A program made the position numbers and the translations under genes. A stretch of DNA of 64,000 nucleotides from Noviherbaspirillum malthae (GTDB lineage: Bacteria > Pseudomonadota > Gammaproteobacteria > Burkholderiales > Burkholderiaceae_D). The stretch is from NCBI RefSeq assembly GCF_015352985.1, contig NZ_JACYXF010000002.1, forward strand, positions 434,001 through 498,000, in the 5' to 3' direction. Positions 8,450 through 18,378 of the stretch are shown piece by piece. The notes beneath the pieces are model-generated. The model was given only the letters and a program-made list of their open reading frames with translations. It did no database searches and was not told where the DNA came from. The number at the start of each line of letters is the position of its first letter. Position 1 is the first letter of the stretch.

Positions 8450-9457
8450 CTATCGGGTGGTGTCCTGGATCGTCGTGTTGCCGCTCATTGTATTCCGGTT
8501 CCGGCCGCTGAACATGCTGCGCAGCTTGCCGGACCATCTTTCCAGCAAGGCCGCCTCCTTCTTCTCGGGGATGGGCTCGCGCAAGGCTTTCTGCAGCGCG
8601 AACACGCTTTGCGGCCGCTCCAGCGGATCGACGCGCAGGCTCCAGCGGATCACCTGAATCAGTTCGCGCGAATAGATGCTTTCCAGCTTGCGGAAATGGT
8701 CTTCCATCTTGTCGTTGACCTTGCGCTGGTCCGCGGGCTGGGGCGGCGCCCCGACCATGCAGGCGAACATCGAGGCGCCGATGCTGTAGATGTCGGTCCA
8801 TGGACCGAGGCTGCCGTTCCTGACATAGAGCTCCGGCGGCGCGAAACCCGGCGTGTACATCGGGTACAGCTTGGGAATGTCGCTTTTGAGCGTTTGCCGC
8901 GCGGCGCCGAAATCAAGCAGGATGGGCGTGCCGTCCATGCGCAGGTAGATGTTGGCCGGCTTCAGGTCGAGATGCAGCAGCTTGTTCGCATGCACCTCGC
9001 GCAAACCGTTCATCACCTGGTTGAACATTTTGCGGATGAAGCGCTCCGACACCAGAGGACGCTCGCCCTTGTCGCGGCGGCGCAGGATATGATCCTGCAG
9101 CGAGCGGCCGGACTCGTAGGCCATCACCATGTAGACGGTATCGTTGGCGCGGAAAAAATTGACCACGCTGACCACGTTGGGATGGGAAATACGCGCCAGC
9201 GCGCGGCCTTCCTCGAAAAAGCACTTGAGGCCGACGCGGAACACCGGCAGGTTTTCCGCGGAAATGGCCGGCACCAGTTCGCCCGCCTGGCGAAGCGCCA
9301 GCGAGCTGGGAAGATACTCCTTGATGGCAACCGCGTTGCCGTCCTCGTCATAGGCGAGATAGACGATACTGAACCCGCCGGACGCAATCTTCTTTACAAT
9401 GCGGTATCCAGCAATTTCAAGTCCATCCGGCAACGGAGCGTTGTTTTGCGAAGCCAT
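8450..9457 (-). CDS. Ser/Thr protein kinase (Hanks type)
   Basis: A 335-residue cytoplasmic eukaryotic-like kinase. It has a glycine loop at 24-35 (IASGGFSIVYLA), Lys46 in AIKEYL, a helix-C Glu near 82, a catalytic loop HLDLKPANI with Asp164 and Asn169, DFG at 182-184 and PPE near 207. The catalytic motif is HLD rather than HRD, so activation-loop control may differ from RD kinases. There is no membrane segment or extracellular sensor domain. The short tail ends with TTIQDTTR, very like a motif in the partner phosphatase. The kinase is first in the run with its phosphatase, followed by rph, rdgB and hemW. Confidence 0.93.
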   Translation of the reverse strand: MASQNNAPLPDGLEIAGYRIVKKIASGGFSIVYLAYDEDGNAVAIKEYLPSSLALRQAGELVPAISAENLPVFRVGLKCFFEEGRALARISHPNVVSVVNFFRANDTVYMVMAYESGRSLQDHILRRRDKGERPLVSERFIRKMFNQVMNGLREVHANKLLHLDLKPANIYLRMDGTPILLDFGAARQTLKSDIPKLYPMYTPGFAPPELYVRNGSLGPWTDIYSIGASMFACMVGAPPQPADQRKVNDKMEDHFRKLESIYSRELIQVIRWSLRVDPLERPQSVFALQKALREPIPEKKEAALLERWSGKLRSMFSGRNRNTMSGNTTIQDTTR

Positions 9458-9528
9458 GTTGTCCTAGTGCAGTATTCTACGGATTGTCTTGATTAATCTC
9501 TCTTTTGTAAAGCATAAGGGCCCGAACC

Positions 9529-10440
9529 TTGACTATTTCGAGCATGACCGGCTATGCGGTCGCCACACGTGAAACCGGCGCAGGTACGCTGACCGTCGAA
9601 CTCAAGAGCGTGAATTCGCGTTTCCTCGATCTGCAATTCCGGATCAACGACGACCTGCGCGCGGTCGAACCGGCACTGCGCGACGCCATCATGGGGCGCG
9701 TGACCCGAGGCAAGGTCGAGTGCCGGGTCAGCTTCGGGCGCAAGGGTAGCAACGGCAACTCGCAGCAACTCAATGCCGCCGTGCTTTCATCTTTGGCGAA
9801 AATGCAACAGGAAGTTCGCTCTCATTTCCCCGATGCATCGCTGTTGTCCGTCAACGAACTGCTGCGCTGGCCGGGCATGATCGAGGAACCCGAACTCTCG
9901 CAAGAGACATTGCAGGCCGATGTGCAGGCTGCCGTCGGCGAGGCGCTCGATGCCTTCCTCGACAGCAGGAAGCGCGAAGGCGCCGCCCTGCAAACCATGC
10001 TGATTTCGCGCATCGATGACATGGAAGCCATCGTGGCGAGGATTGCGCCGCTGATTCCCCAAGCCATTGCCCAGTTCCAGAACAAGGCGACGGAGCGCAT
10101 GAAGGAAGCCCTCGGGCTCGCGGCCCAGGACAATGGCGCTCCCGTTTCGGTGTCGCGCGAAGAAGCGCTGGAGCGCATTCGCCAGGAAGTCACCCTCTAT
10201 GGCATCCGCATCGACGTCGCCGAAGAATTGTCCCGTCTTTCCGCGCACCTGGCTGAGACGCGGCACATCCTGAAAAAAGGCGGTCAGGTCGGCAAGCGCC
10301 TCGATTTCATGATGCAAGAACTGAACCGCGAAGCGAATACGGTCGGCTCGAAGGCTGCGCTCAAGGAATTGTCCGACGCTTCGATGGCGATGAAGCTCCT
10401 TATTGAGCAAATGCGCGAACAAGTCCAGAATCTTGAATAA
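9529..10440 (+). CDS. yicC: YicC-family endoribonuclease
   Basis: A 303-residue YicC protein, a family shown to be an endoribonuclease that affects RNA decay. It has the N-terminal MTGYA signature, SVNSRFLDLQFR, and the C-terminal DUF1732 block with GKRLDFMMQELNREANTVGSK. The start is taken as TTG with AAGGG eight bases upstream; an ATG five codons later (9544) is the alternative. It is divergent from the kinase operon and begins the yicC-gmk-rpoZ-spoT series. Confidence 0.92.
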   Translation: MTISSMTGYAVATRETGAGTLTVELKSVNSRFLDLQFRINDDLRAVEPALRDAIMGRVTRGKVECRVSFGRKGSNGNSQQLNAAVLSSLAKMQQEVRSHFPDASLLSVNELLRWPGMIEEPELSQETLQADVQAAVGEALDAFLDSRKREGAALQTMLISRIDDMEAIVARIAPLIPQAIAQFQNKATERMKEALGLAAQDNGAPVSVSREEALERIRQEVTLYGIRIDVAEELSRLSAHLAETRHILKKGGQVGKRLDFMMQELNREANTVGSKAALKELSDASMAMKLLIEQMREQVQNLE

Positions 10441-10527
10441 AAGCCAAGCATGCGGCCGCGATCCGGCTCTTCGGCTCGCAGCGAGGCTGTCCTTGGCATT
10501 CCCCAGCACCACATCACCGAGCACACA

Positions 10528-11172
10528 ATGAGTGAACCCTCCCATTCTTCCGGCAGCATTTTCATGGTGGTCGCCCCTTCCGGCGCCGGCAAATCCACAC
10601 TGGTCAACGCGCTGCTGGCCCAGGAACCCGCCATCAAGCTGTCCATCTCCTTCACCACGCGGCAGCCGCGCCCGGCAGAACAGCATGGCCGCGAATACTA
10701 CTTCACGTCTGTCGACGATTTCCTGAAAAGACGCGAGCTGGGGGAATTTCTCGAATCGGCAGAAGTCCACGGTAATTACTACGGCACATCCCGCCTGCTG
10801 ATCGAAGATCAGATCAGGGCCGGCACCGATGTGCTTCTTGAAATCGACTGGCAGGGCGCGCAGCAGGTCAAGAAACAGTTTCCCCATGCCGTCGGCATCT
10901 TCATCTTGCCGCCGTCCATCGCGGCGCTCGAGGAAAGACTGAAGAAGCGCGGGCAGGACGATCCCCATGTCATCACGCGGCGCATCCTGGCCGCCGGAGG
11001 GGAAATCGCTCATGCCCCCGAGTTTGAATATGTTATTATTAATCAAGAGTTTGCAACAGCTTTGTCGGAGCTGACCTCGATTGTCAAAGCCGCGCGTTGC
11101 CGTTTCTCGCAACAAGCCGCACGCAACATTTCCCTGTTCGCCCAGCTGGGCATTCACGCCAATCCAATCTGA
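10528..11172 (+). CDS. gmk: Guanylate kinase
   Basis: A 214-residue enzyme that phosphorylates GMP to GDP with ATP. The P-loop [10 protein letters not shown] lies near residues 16-25. The GMP-binding region [18 protein letters not shown] and [14 protein letters not shown] follow, with the LID arginines in [10 protein letters not shown]. The ATG at 10528 gives the usual family length; the frame is open upstream but adds unrelated residues. It is 87 bases after yicC and 22 before rpoZ, linking GTP supply to (p)ppGpp metabolism in the same cluster. Confidence 0.96.
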   Translation: MSEPSHSSGSIFMVVAPSGAGKSTLVNALLAQEPAIKLSISFTTRQPRPAEQHGREYYFTSVDDFLKRRELGEFLESAEVHGNYYGTSRLLIEDQIRAGTDVLLEIDWQGAQQVKKQFPHAVGIFILPPSIAALEERLKKRGQDDPHVITRRILAAGGEIAHAPEFEYVIINQEFATALSELTSIVKAARCRFSQQAARNISLFAQLGIHANPI

Positions 11173-11194
11173 TATTGCGTTTTTAGGAGCAAGC

Positions 11195-11398
11195 ATGGCC
11201 CGTATCACCATCGAAGACTGCCTGAAGCAGATCCCCAACCGTTTTCAGCTGACGCTGGCTGCCACCTACCGTGCACGCCAGTTGCTGCAAGGCCACACCC
11301 CGAAGGTGGAAGCCAAGGACAAGCCCACCGTCGTTGCTCTGCGCGAAATCGCCGGCGGCAAGGTCGGCATTGAAATGCTGAAGAAAGTCCCGAGCTGA
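11195..11398 (+). CDS. rpoZ: RNA polymerase omega subunit
   Basis: A 67-residue omega subunit, which helps assemble RNA polymerase and forms part of a (p)ppGpp-binding site with beta-prime in enterobacteria. It begins [10 protein letters not shown], with the conserved [23 protein letters not shown] ends five bases before the ATG. It lies directly after gmk and 114 bases before spoT, the usual arrangement in beta- and gammaproteobacteria. Confidence 0.96.
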   Translation: MARITIEDCLKQIPNRFQLTLAATYRARQLLQGHTPKVEAKDKPTVVALREIAGGKVGIEMLKKVPS

Positions 11399-11512
11399 GA
11401 GTCATCCCTTCTGCATCCCCGACTATTGCAGCATGGCAAAGCGACATCGAATTTCACTGCTTTGCCGATATTTGGGGATGCAACGATTGCATGTGACTGA
11501 TATCCTTCACGT

Positions 11513-13786
11513 ATGAACCTGACCCCTGCGGATTCAAGCTTATCAGTCGCACCCAATAGCCGGGCGAACGCCGAGCGCACGCCCGCAAGGCATCACGACC
11601 CTGCCTCGAAACCCGAAGTTTCTGGCGCTCCGACTGCCGGCGTCGCATCGGTAAGTCACCTGATCAACAAGGTGGCCGAATACCTGACCGCATCCGAACT
11701 GAAGAAAGTCAAGGAAGCCTACCGCTTCTCCGACGAGATGCACCTCGGCCAGATCCGCAAGTCCGGCGAACCGTACATTTCCCACCCGATCGCGGTGGCG
11801 GAAATCTGCGCCGACTGGAAGCTGGATGCCCAGGCCATCATGGCGGCCTTGCTCCACGACGTCATGGAAGATCAGGGCGTGCGCAAGGACGAACTGATCG
11901 AGCGCTTCGGCGCGCCGGTGGCCGCACTCGTCGACGGCCTCTCCAAACTCGACAAGATCGAATTCCAGAGCCAGATCGAGGCGCAGGCAGAAAATTTCCG
12001 CAAGATGCTGCTGGCCATGGCGCGCGACGTGCGCGTCATTCTCGTCAAACTGGCGGACCGGCTGCACAACATGCGCACGCTCGGCGTCATGATTCCGGAA
12101 AAGAAACGCCGGATCGCGCGCGAAACGATGGAAGTGTATGTGCCCATCGCCCACCGCCTCGGTCTCAACAACATCTACCGCGAACTGCAGGACCTGGCGT
12201 TTTCCCACCTTTACCCGGTTCGATACCGCACCCTGTCCAAAGCAGTGAAGGCTGCCCGCGGCAACCGGCGCGAAGTGGTCACCAAGATCCTCGATTCGGT
12301 CAAGAACACGCTCGCCGCCACCGGCATCCAGGCCCAGGTCTACGGACGGGAAAAAACCCTGTACGGCATTTATCGCAAGATGCGCAACAAGCATCTGTCG
12401 TTCTCGCAGGTGCTCGACGTCTACGGCTTCCGCATCGTGGTCGACAGCTTCGCGAACTGTTACGTGGCGCTGGGCACCCTGCATGCGCTGTACAAGCCGA
12501 TGCCGGGCAAGTTCAAGGATTACATCGCCATTCCCAAGCTCAACGGCTATCAGTCGCTGCATACCACCCTGATCGGTCCGTACGGCACGCCGGTCGAATT
12601 CCAGATCCGGACCACGGAAATGCACCGCGTCGCCGAAGCCGGCGTTGCGGCGCACTGGCTGTACAAGGACGATGAGGCCAGCCTGACCGACCTGCAGCAG
12701 CGCACGCATGCCTGGCTGCAGTCGCTGCTCGACATCCAGAAGCAGACCGGCGACTCGGCCGAATTCCTCGAACATGTGAAGGTCGACCTGTTCCCCGATT
12801 CGGTCTATGTGTTCACGCCGAAATCGAAGATCATCGCCCTGCCCCGCGGCGCCACCGTACTCGACTTCGCCTACACCATCCACACCGATATCGGCGACCA
12901 GGCGATTGCCGCACGGGTCAACCACGAGCATGCCGCATTGCGCGCCGAGCTGCGCAACGGCGACATCGTCGAGATCGTGACTGCGCCGACCTCGCGTCCA
13001 AGCCCGAACTGGCTGACCTTCGTTCGCACAGGCAAGGCCCGCTCGGCGATCCGGCATCACCTGCGGACCATCAATCTGGCCGAATCCACGGAGCTCGGCA
13101 AGCGCCTGCTGGCGCAGGCCCTGAGCGCAATCGACATCGATCCGCTGCTGCCCGAAGCCCTGATCGACAAGCTGCTCAACGAGTCGAGCGCGAAATCGCT
13201 GGACGAGCTGTATGCCGATATCGGCGTCGGCAAGCGAATGGCCACGCTGGTGGCGCGCCACATCCGCGGCCTGCTGGAAAACGACGCTGCCTCGCCGCTG
13301 CCGCCTCTGGCCAGCGAAAGCAAGTCAGGCAAGCTCGATCCCGTCACGATCTACGGCAATGAAGGTACTGCCGTTCAGCTGGCGCAGTGCTGCCTGCCCA
13401 TTCCGGGAGACGATATCACCGGCCAGCTCAAGCGTGACCAGGGCATTACGGTGCACAGCACCGACTGCGAGGTCGCCAAGCGCCATCAGTCAAAGGAACC
13501 CGACCGATGGATCGAACTGGTATGGGGCCACGAACTCAGCCGCCGCTTCGACTGCCGCATCAAGGTGCTGGTCGACAACGAGAAAGGCGTGCTGGCGCGC
13601 GTGGCGGCCGAGATCGGCGAGTCGGATGCCAACATTACCTATGTCGGCATGGACGACGACCGCGATCATCTGATGAAGCAGCTGCGCTTCACGATCCAGG
13701 TCGAGGACCGCATCCATCTGGCGCGGCTGATGCGCAATGTGCGCCGCATCCCCGGCGTCGCGCGCATCGTGCGCGAACGCACCTGA
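11513..13786 (+). CDS. spoT: Bifunctional (p)ppGpp synthetase/hydrolase SpoT
   Basis: A 757-residue RelA/SpoT homologue that makes and degrades the alarmone (p)ppGpp. The hydrolase domain keeps the HD pair at 115-116 (LLHDVMED), so hydrolysis should be intact. The synthetase domain follows (YGREKTLYGIYRKM, then VYGFRIVVDS and LNGYQSLHTTLIGP). Next come the TGS domain (LPRGATVLDFAYTIHTDIGD) and a C-terminal ACT domain. The intact HD motif marks it as SpoT/Rel rather than monofunctional RelA. It is last in the yicC-gmk-rpoZ-spoT series and ends at a strong hairpin. Confidence 0.96.
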   Translation: MNLTPADSSLSVAPNSRANAERTPARHHDPASKPEVSGAPTAGVASVSHLINKVAEYLTASELKKVKEAYRFSDEMHLGQIRKSGEPYISHPIAVAEICADWKLDAQAIMAALLHDVMEDQGVRKDELIERFGAPVAALVDGLSKLDKIEFQSQIEAQAENFRKMLLAMARDVRVILVKLADRLHNMRTLGVMIPEKKRRIARETMEVYVPIAHRLGLNNIYRELQDLAFSHLYPVRYRTLSKAVKAARGNRREVVTKILDSVKNTLAATGIQAQVYGREKTLYGIYRKMRNKHLSFSQVLDVYGFRIVVDSFANCYVALGTLHALYKPMPGKFKDYIAIPKLNGYQSLHTTLIGPYGTPVEFQIRTTEMHRVAEAGVAAHWLYKDDEASLTDLQQRTHAWLQSLLDIQKQTGDSAEFLEHVKVDLFPDSVYVFTPKSKIIALPRGATVLDFAYTIHTDIGDQAIAARVNHEHAALRAELRNGDIVEIVTAPTSRPSPNWLTFVRTGKARSAIRHHLRTINLAESTELGKRLLAQALSAIDIDPLLPEALIDKLLNESSAKSLDELYADIGVGKRMATLVARHIRGLLENDAASPLPPLASESKSGKLDPVTIYGNEGTAVQLAQCCLPIPGDDITGQLKRDQGITVHSTDCEVAKRHQSKEPDRWIELVWGHELSRRFDCRIKVLVDNEKGVLARVAAEIGESDANITYVGMDDDRDHLMKQLRFTIQVEDRIHLARLMRNVRRIPGVARIVRERT

Positions 13787-13822
13787 GCCTTACTGCAGCT
13801 TGCTGAGCGATTCTGAGATTGC

Positions 13823-13856
13823 CGAATACGGGGCCGGAATGGCCCCGTATTCGTTT
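13823..13856. terminator. Terminator after spoT, probably bidirectional
   Basis: A perfect 13-bp stem CGAATACGGGGCC/GGCCCCGTATTCG with loop GGAAT, then TTT. It lies between the end of spoT and the convergent DUF3422 gene, touching the latter's stop codon. Its symmetry would serve both strands. Confidence 0.75.
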
Positions 13857-15199
13857 CAGGCCGAATGCATGGACTTGTGCATGCGGCGCAGCCCCAGCCA
13901 GACACCGGCAGCAACCAGCGGCACCAGGATGCCGGTCGCCAGATCCGCATTGAGCGGCATGCCGGCAGCCTTTGCCGCCTTCCCCGCATAACTGAACAGG
14001 CCGACCACGTAATAGGAAATCGCGGCCACCGACAGCCCTTCCACCGCCTGCTGCAGCCGCAGCTGCTGCGCCGCCCTGGCATTCATCGATTGAAGGATCT
14101 GCCTGTTCTGGCGCTCCTGCACGATGCCGACGCGGGTGCGCAGCAAATCATTGGTATGGGCGATGCGCTCGGCCAGCGCTTCCTGGCGGCGCGCAATCGC
14201 CTGGCAGGTATGCATCGCCGGCGTCAGGCGCCGGTCCATGAATTCGCCTATCGTCGGGCTTCCTTCGATCCTTGTCTCGCGCAGCTCCTCGATGCGTGCA
14301 TGCACGAGGCTGAAGTAGGCCTGCGATGCGGAAAAGCGGTAGTTGTTGTGCAGCGAGAGCTTTTCGACTCGGGCCGCAAGGCCGGTGATCGTGGTCAGCA
14401 GCGCCTGCTCGTCGTCCGCCGTGGACAGCTGATGTCCATTCGAGCGGTCGATTTCCACCATCGCCGCGGTCAGCGTTGCGAGTTCGCTTTCGATGATGTT
14501 GAGTTCGGGCGTCGTCTGCTGCGCATTGGGCAAGCCGAGCAAGGCCATCATCCGGTATGTTTCAATTTCGAGCAGCCGCTGTACCAGGCGTCCCGACTGT
14601 TGCTCATGCAGGCCGACGTCGCGCACCACGAAACGGCTGAAGCCATCGGACTGGATCAGAAAGTCGGTCCACACCTCCCCGCCCTGCAGGACGCGGCTGC
14701 CGACCAGCATGCTGCCTTCGAACACCCGGTGCAGTCCGGCGGCAAAGGCATCGGAAGGTCCGCGGGTATTGTCGAGCACGACATGCGCGGCGACCATGAT
14801 GGTGCCCTGCAGGCTGGCCAGCCATTCCTGAGGAATATGCTTGACCGGGACATGCTCGAAGGCGAGGTCTGGAGGCAGTGATTCGACATGCGTTGCCGCG
14901 AAGGTATAGGACGCGAACTCGGTATGGCATTCCCACTTGAGGCGGAAACGGCCGAAATCATGGAAGAAGTACTTGGCGTCCGGCGTAGGCGCGCTGACGC
15001 CGAAATGCTTGCACAATGCCGCAAGCAAGCCATGCTGCGTTCCGCCTGCCGGCATGCCCGGGTCGGCGGGATCGCGTGCATAGACTGCCAGGTGGGTCAG
15101 GCTCTCGGGAGCATCCAGGCGCAGGAAAGGCCGCGAGTGGATTTCCGCAGCGAGCGGCACGCGCATTGCATGGTTCAGGCTTGAAAACAGAATAGGCAT
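13856..15199 (-). CDS. DUF3422-family membrane-anchored protein
   Basis: A 447-residue protein of the DUF3422 family, whose function is unknown. The N-terminal RVPLAAEIHSRPFLRL block is the family signature. The middle is soluble and helical, with a coiled coil around residues 330-385. Two C-terminal membrane helices (AAISYYVVGLFSYAG and LATGILVPLVAAGVWLGL) anchor it with a short basic tail, KSMHSA. The fold recalls CorA-type transporters in outline, but the GMN signature of CorA is absent. The ATG at 15199 is used; a TTG 48 bases earlier is possible. Confidence 0.85.
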   Translation of the reverse strand: MPILFSSLNHAMRVPLAAEIHSRPFLRLDAPESLTHLAVYARDPADPGMPAGGTQHGLLAALCKHFGVSAPTPDAKYFFHDFGRFRLKWECHTEFASYTFAATHVESLPPDLAFEHVPVKHIPQEWLASLQGTIMVAAHVVLDNTRGPSDAFAAGLHRVFEGSMLVGSRVLQGGEVWTDFLIQSDGFSRFVVRDVGLHEQQSGRLVQRLLEIETYRMMALLGLPNAQQTTPELNIIESELATLTAAMVEIDRSNGHQLSTADDEQALLTTITGLAARVEKLSLHNNYRFSASQAYFSLVHARIEELRETRIEGSPTIGEFMDRRLTPAMHTCQAIARRQEALAERIAHTNDLLRTRVGIVQERQNRQILQSMNARAAQQLRLQQAVEGLSVAAISYYVVGLFSYAGKAAKAAGMPLNADLATGILVPLVAAGVWLGLRRMHKSMHSA

Positions 15200-15298
15200 T
15201 GTGATCGGATGGTCATGTTCGTCGTTCAGGGCATTTTTCCGGAGCAATTTTCATACCGGAAACCGCAGGCAGGCATCGAGGATCAGGGCCTTGGAGGG

Positions 15299-15325
15299 CG
15301 CTTGCCGGCTTTTGGCCGGCGAGCG
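15299..15325 (-). terminator. GC-rich hairpin after greB
   Basis: An 11-bp stem with one G-U type mismatch (CGCTTGCCGGC/GCCGGCGAGCG) and a 5-base loop, 10 bases past the greB stop. There is no T-run after it on the minus strand, so it is a weak or factor-assisted terminator, or only a stabilising hairpin. Confidence 0.4.
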
Positions 15326-15335
15326 GAAGGAGGGT

Positions 15336-15890
<555 letters not shown>

Positions 15891-15932
15891 ATTTTCCTGT
15901 TCGCACCGCGAATTTAAATCAGCGCTCAGCAA

Positions 15933-17234
15933 TCAGCACACCCACTCCTCCGAGGAGGCGAACTCGTCGCTCCATTCGAAGGCCTTGAGTTCGAGACGAT
16001 ACAGTTCGTCCGCGCTCAAGCCAAGCTTGCGCAGCAGTTGCGCCGGGATCGGCCCGCTCTCCTTGACGCGTTCAAGGCACTCGGCCAGCCTGAGCATGTC
16101 GCCATACAGCCCGTCGCGTAAGAGCAAGGCCTCCCGTACCGGCTGAGCCACCGGAAGCTGACCAAGGATGTCTTCCATCGGCATGCCGAACAAGGCATCC
16201 ATCAGGGACATGATACCTACAGTGTAGGCCGTACTCGCCGCCGTATCGTCATTCGGCCGGATGCGTTCTGCGATCAGTTCGAGCAGGCGTCCTCTGGTGG
16301 TCGCCATCATCAGCAGCGGCGACGTGTGGCCGGGCACCTGGCTGGGCTCGGCGCACAGCAGGATCTGGAGCCAGCGGCGCAGCTGTTCGCGTCCGGCAAC
16401 CGACATTGCATCCTCGACCGAATCCGCACGGCGGCCTTCGGCTTCGAGAGGCAGAATGTTCGCCATGCGGAGCAGGCCCCGGCTCGGAAGGCTGTTTCCG
16501 GAGAACCTGCCCTCGACATGCCCGATGTCGGCATGCTCGGCAAACCGGCTCATCAATTCCATGACCGCCAGCTGCGAGGGCGACAGTTTCTTGCCCGTCA
16601 GCACGGTCGGCCGCGCGAAATAATGGCCTTGGAAATAATCGATGCCGAGCGCCATGCATCGCTCGAACTGCTCGACGGTCTCGACCTTTTCCGCAAGCAG
16701 CTTCTTGCCGGCGGCCTTGAATGTGCGAACGCGTTCGGCCAGCTGTTCGTCCGTCAGCTGAGGCAGGTCGAGCTTGATGATGTCGGCATACGGCAGAAAA
16801 CGGTGCACGCTGCCGGTCACGTCGGCCACGTCGTCGAGCGCGAAGCGGTAGCCCTCGCCGGCAAGATGGGCAACGCGTTCCACGACCTCGTCGCTGGCTT
16901 CCACCGTCTCGAGAATCTCCAGCACCACCTTCCCGGGCGGGAGAACATGAATGAAGTCGCTCATCAGCACGACCGCATCGACATTGATGAAGCCCGGAAA
17001 ATTGCCGATGACGTTGCTCATGCCGAGTTCGGAAGCATGCAGGATCACCGATGCGGTCGCCGAAACGTTGTCCACCACATTGGCCGTGTCGGTATCGGCA
17101 TCGCGGAACAGCAGTTCATAGGCATGCAGCTTCTTGCTGCGATCAAGAATCGGTTGGCGTCCCAGAAAAAAGTTGCGGAACCCCTGTACGGAAATGCTGG
17201 AAATTGCAGAAGCGTGCTCGGTAAGTTTTGCCAT
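15933..17234 (-). CDS. EAL-HDOD signalling protein
   Basis: A 433-residue cytoplasmic protein of the YuxH type: an N-terminal EAL domain (about 20-220) fused to an HDOD domain (about 225-420). EAL residues are partly kept: ELL in AYELLFRDAD, FINVD, LEILE, LDD, IIKLDLP, AEKVET and QGHYFARP. The loop-6 motif after LDD is VADVTG rather than the usual DFGxGYSS, which argues against normal c-di-GMP phosphodiesterase activity. Such proteins usually act as regulators by protein contact. The ATG at 17234 fits the family; an upstream ATG 48 bases earlier is possible. greB follows closely. Confidence 0.9.
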   Translation of the reverse strand: MAKLTEHASAISSISVQGFRNFFLGRQPILDRSKKLHAYELLFRDADTDTANVVDNVSATASVILHASELGMSNVIGNFPGFINVDAVVLMSDFIHVLPPGKVVLEILETVEASDEVVERVAHLAGEGYRFALDDVADVTGSVHRFLPYADIIKLDLPQLTDEQLAERVRTFKAAGKKLLAEKVETVEQFERCMALGIDYFQGHYFARPTVLTGKKLSPSQLAVMELMSRFAEHADIGHVEGRFSGNSLPSRGLLRMANILPLEAEGRRADSVEDAMSVAGREQLRRWLQILLCAEPSQVPGHTSPLLMMATTRGRLLELIAERIRPNDDTAASTAYTVGIMSLMDALFGMPMEDILGQLPVAQPVREALLLRDGLYGDMLRLAECLERVKESGPIPAQLLRKLGLSADELYRLELKAFEWSDEFASSEEWVC

Positions 17235-17355
17235 GCGTGCAATCCATGTTTGCTGATTTTTTTGCGTAGGAAAGCGGCCCACACACTCATTGCGGCGGGC
17301 TCCAGCTTTTCACAGGCAGCATGCAAACATCAGGCCTGCTTCCGTTTGCCCGGCA

Positions 17356-18288
17356 TCACTCCCGCTCGGATCTTGCGCGCCTGGCGCTTCCCGGCACAGC
17401 GGACGGCGTACCGGTTTCCAGTACGAAGCCGGCGCCGGCATCGCGGCCCAGCACCTTGACGAGGTAAGGCATGATCTCGCGCAGTATTGGCTCCAGCGTC
17501 CATGGGGGGTTGAGGATGAACATGCCGCTGTTGTGCAGGCCGACGCCGTCGGGCAGCGGCGCGCTGATCGCCAGGCTCACGTTCAGCCAGTTCTGGCAGG
17601 GCAGCCGCTTGAGCCGGTCGGGAAGCTGGCGTGACTCCAGCCGCTGCAGCACCGGATACCAGACCGCGTAGGTGCCGGTGGCGAAGCGGGCGAGCGCATC
17701 GGCCAGCGTATCCTTGACGCGGCGGTAATCGTCCTTGACCTCATAGGGCGGGTCGATCAGCACCAGGCCGCGCCTTGACGGCGGCGGCAGCAAGGCCTTG
17801 AGGCCGGCGAAGCCGTCTGCCTGCTGGATCATGACGCGCTTGCCGCGCGCCTGGCTGCGCTGCCCCTGCTCTGCGGCATGTGCGGCCACCTTGCGGAAGT
17901 TCTCGCCCAGGATCTTGTGATCGCTCGGATGCAGTTCGAACAGGCGGATTCGGTCCTGCTCGCGGGCGACCTTGTCGGCGCAGTAAGGCGAACCGGGGTA
18001 ATAGCGCAGCTTGCCGCTCGGATTCATGTCCTTTACCAGCTTCACATAGTCGGCCACCGGCCCGGGCAGATCATTGCGCTCCCACAGCTGGCTGATGCCG
18101 GTTTCATGCTCCGCGCTTTTGGCTGCAAATCCGGTATCGAGTGCATACGCGCCTGCGCCTGCATGCGTGTCGATATACATGTAGGCCGTGTCCTTCTGCC
18201 CTAGATATTCGAGCAGTTGAATGAGGACGATGTGCTTGAGCACGTCGGCATGGTTGCCCGCATGGAAGGCGTGGCGATAGCTCAGCAT
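17356..18288 (-). CDS. rlmJ: 23S rRNA (adenine2030-N6)-methyltransferase RlmJ
   Basis: A 310-residue RlmJ (YhiR) enzyme that methylates A2030 of 23S rRNA with S-adenosylmethionine. It begins MLSYRHAFHAGNHADVLKH, the family hallmark. DTHAGAGAYAL supplies a SAM-binding loop and LVLIDPPYE the N6-methyltransferase DPPY catalytic motif. It is slightly longer than the E. coli enzyme through a basic C-terminal tail. It stands downstream of the MerR-type regulator with a 90-base gap and is probably transcribed separately. Confidence 0.95.
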   Translation of the reverse strand: MLSYRHAFHAGNHADVLKHIVLIQLLEYLGQKDTAYMYIDTHAGAGAYALDTGFAAKSAEHETGISQLWERNDLPGPVADYVKLVKDMNPSGKLRYYPGSPYCADKVAREQDRIRLFELHPSDHKILGENFRKVAAHAAEQGQRSQARGKRVMIQQADGFAGLKALLPPPSRRGLVLIDPPYEVKDDYRRVKDTLADALARFATGTYAVWYPVLQRLESRQLPDRLKRLPCQNWLNVSLAISAPLPDGVGLHNSGMFILNPPWTLEPILREIMPYLVKVLGRDAGAGFVLETGTPSAVPGSARRARSERE

Positions 18289-18378
18289 GGCAGTTTCCGG
18301 TAGTCAGATTTGTGAGGGGGCACATTTTAGCAGCAGGCGGACCTGCCGCTGCACGGCGCCCTGCGAAGGAAAACTTTT

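Noticed and set aside
11543-13261. 572-codon minus-strand open frame opposite spoT
   Set aside because: Antisense shadow; the plus strand carries all SpoT domains without a break.
13856-15199. DUF3422 gene considered as a CorA magnesium transporter
   Set aside because: It has two C-terminal helices as CorA does, but lacks the GMN signature and has the DUF3422 N-terminus.
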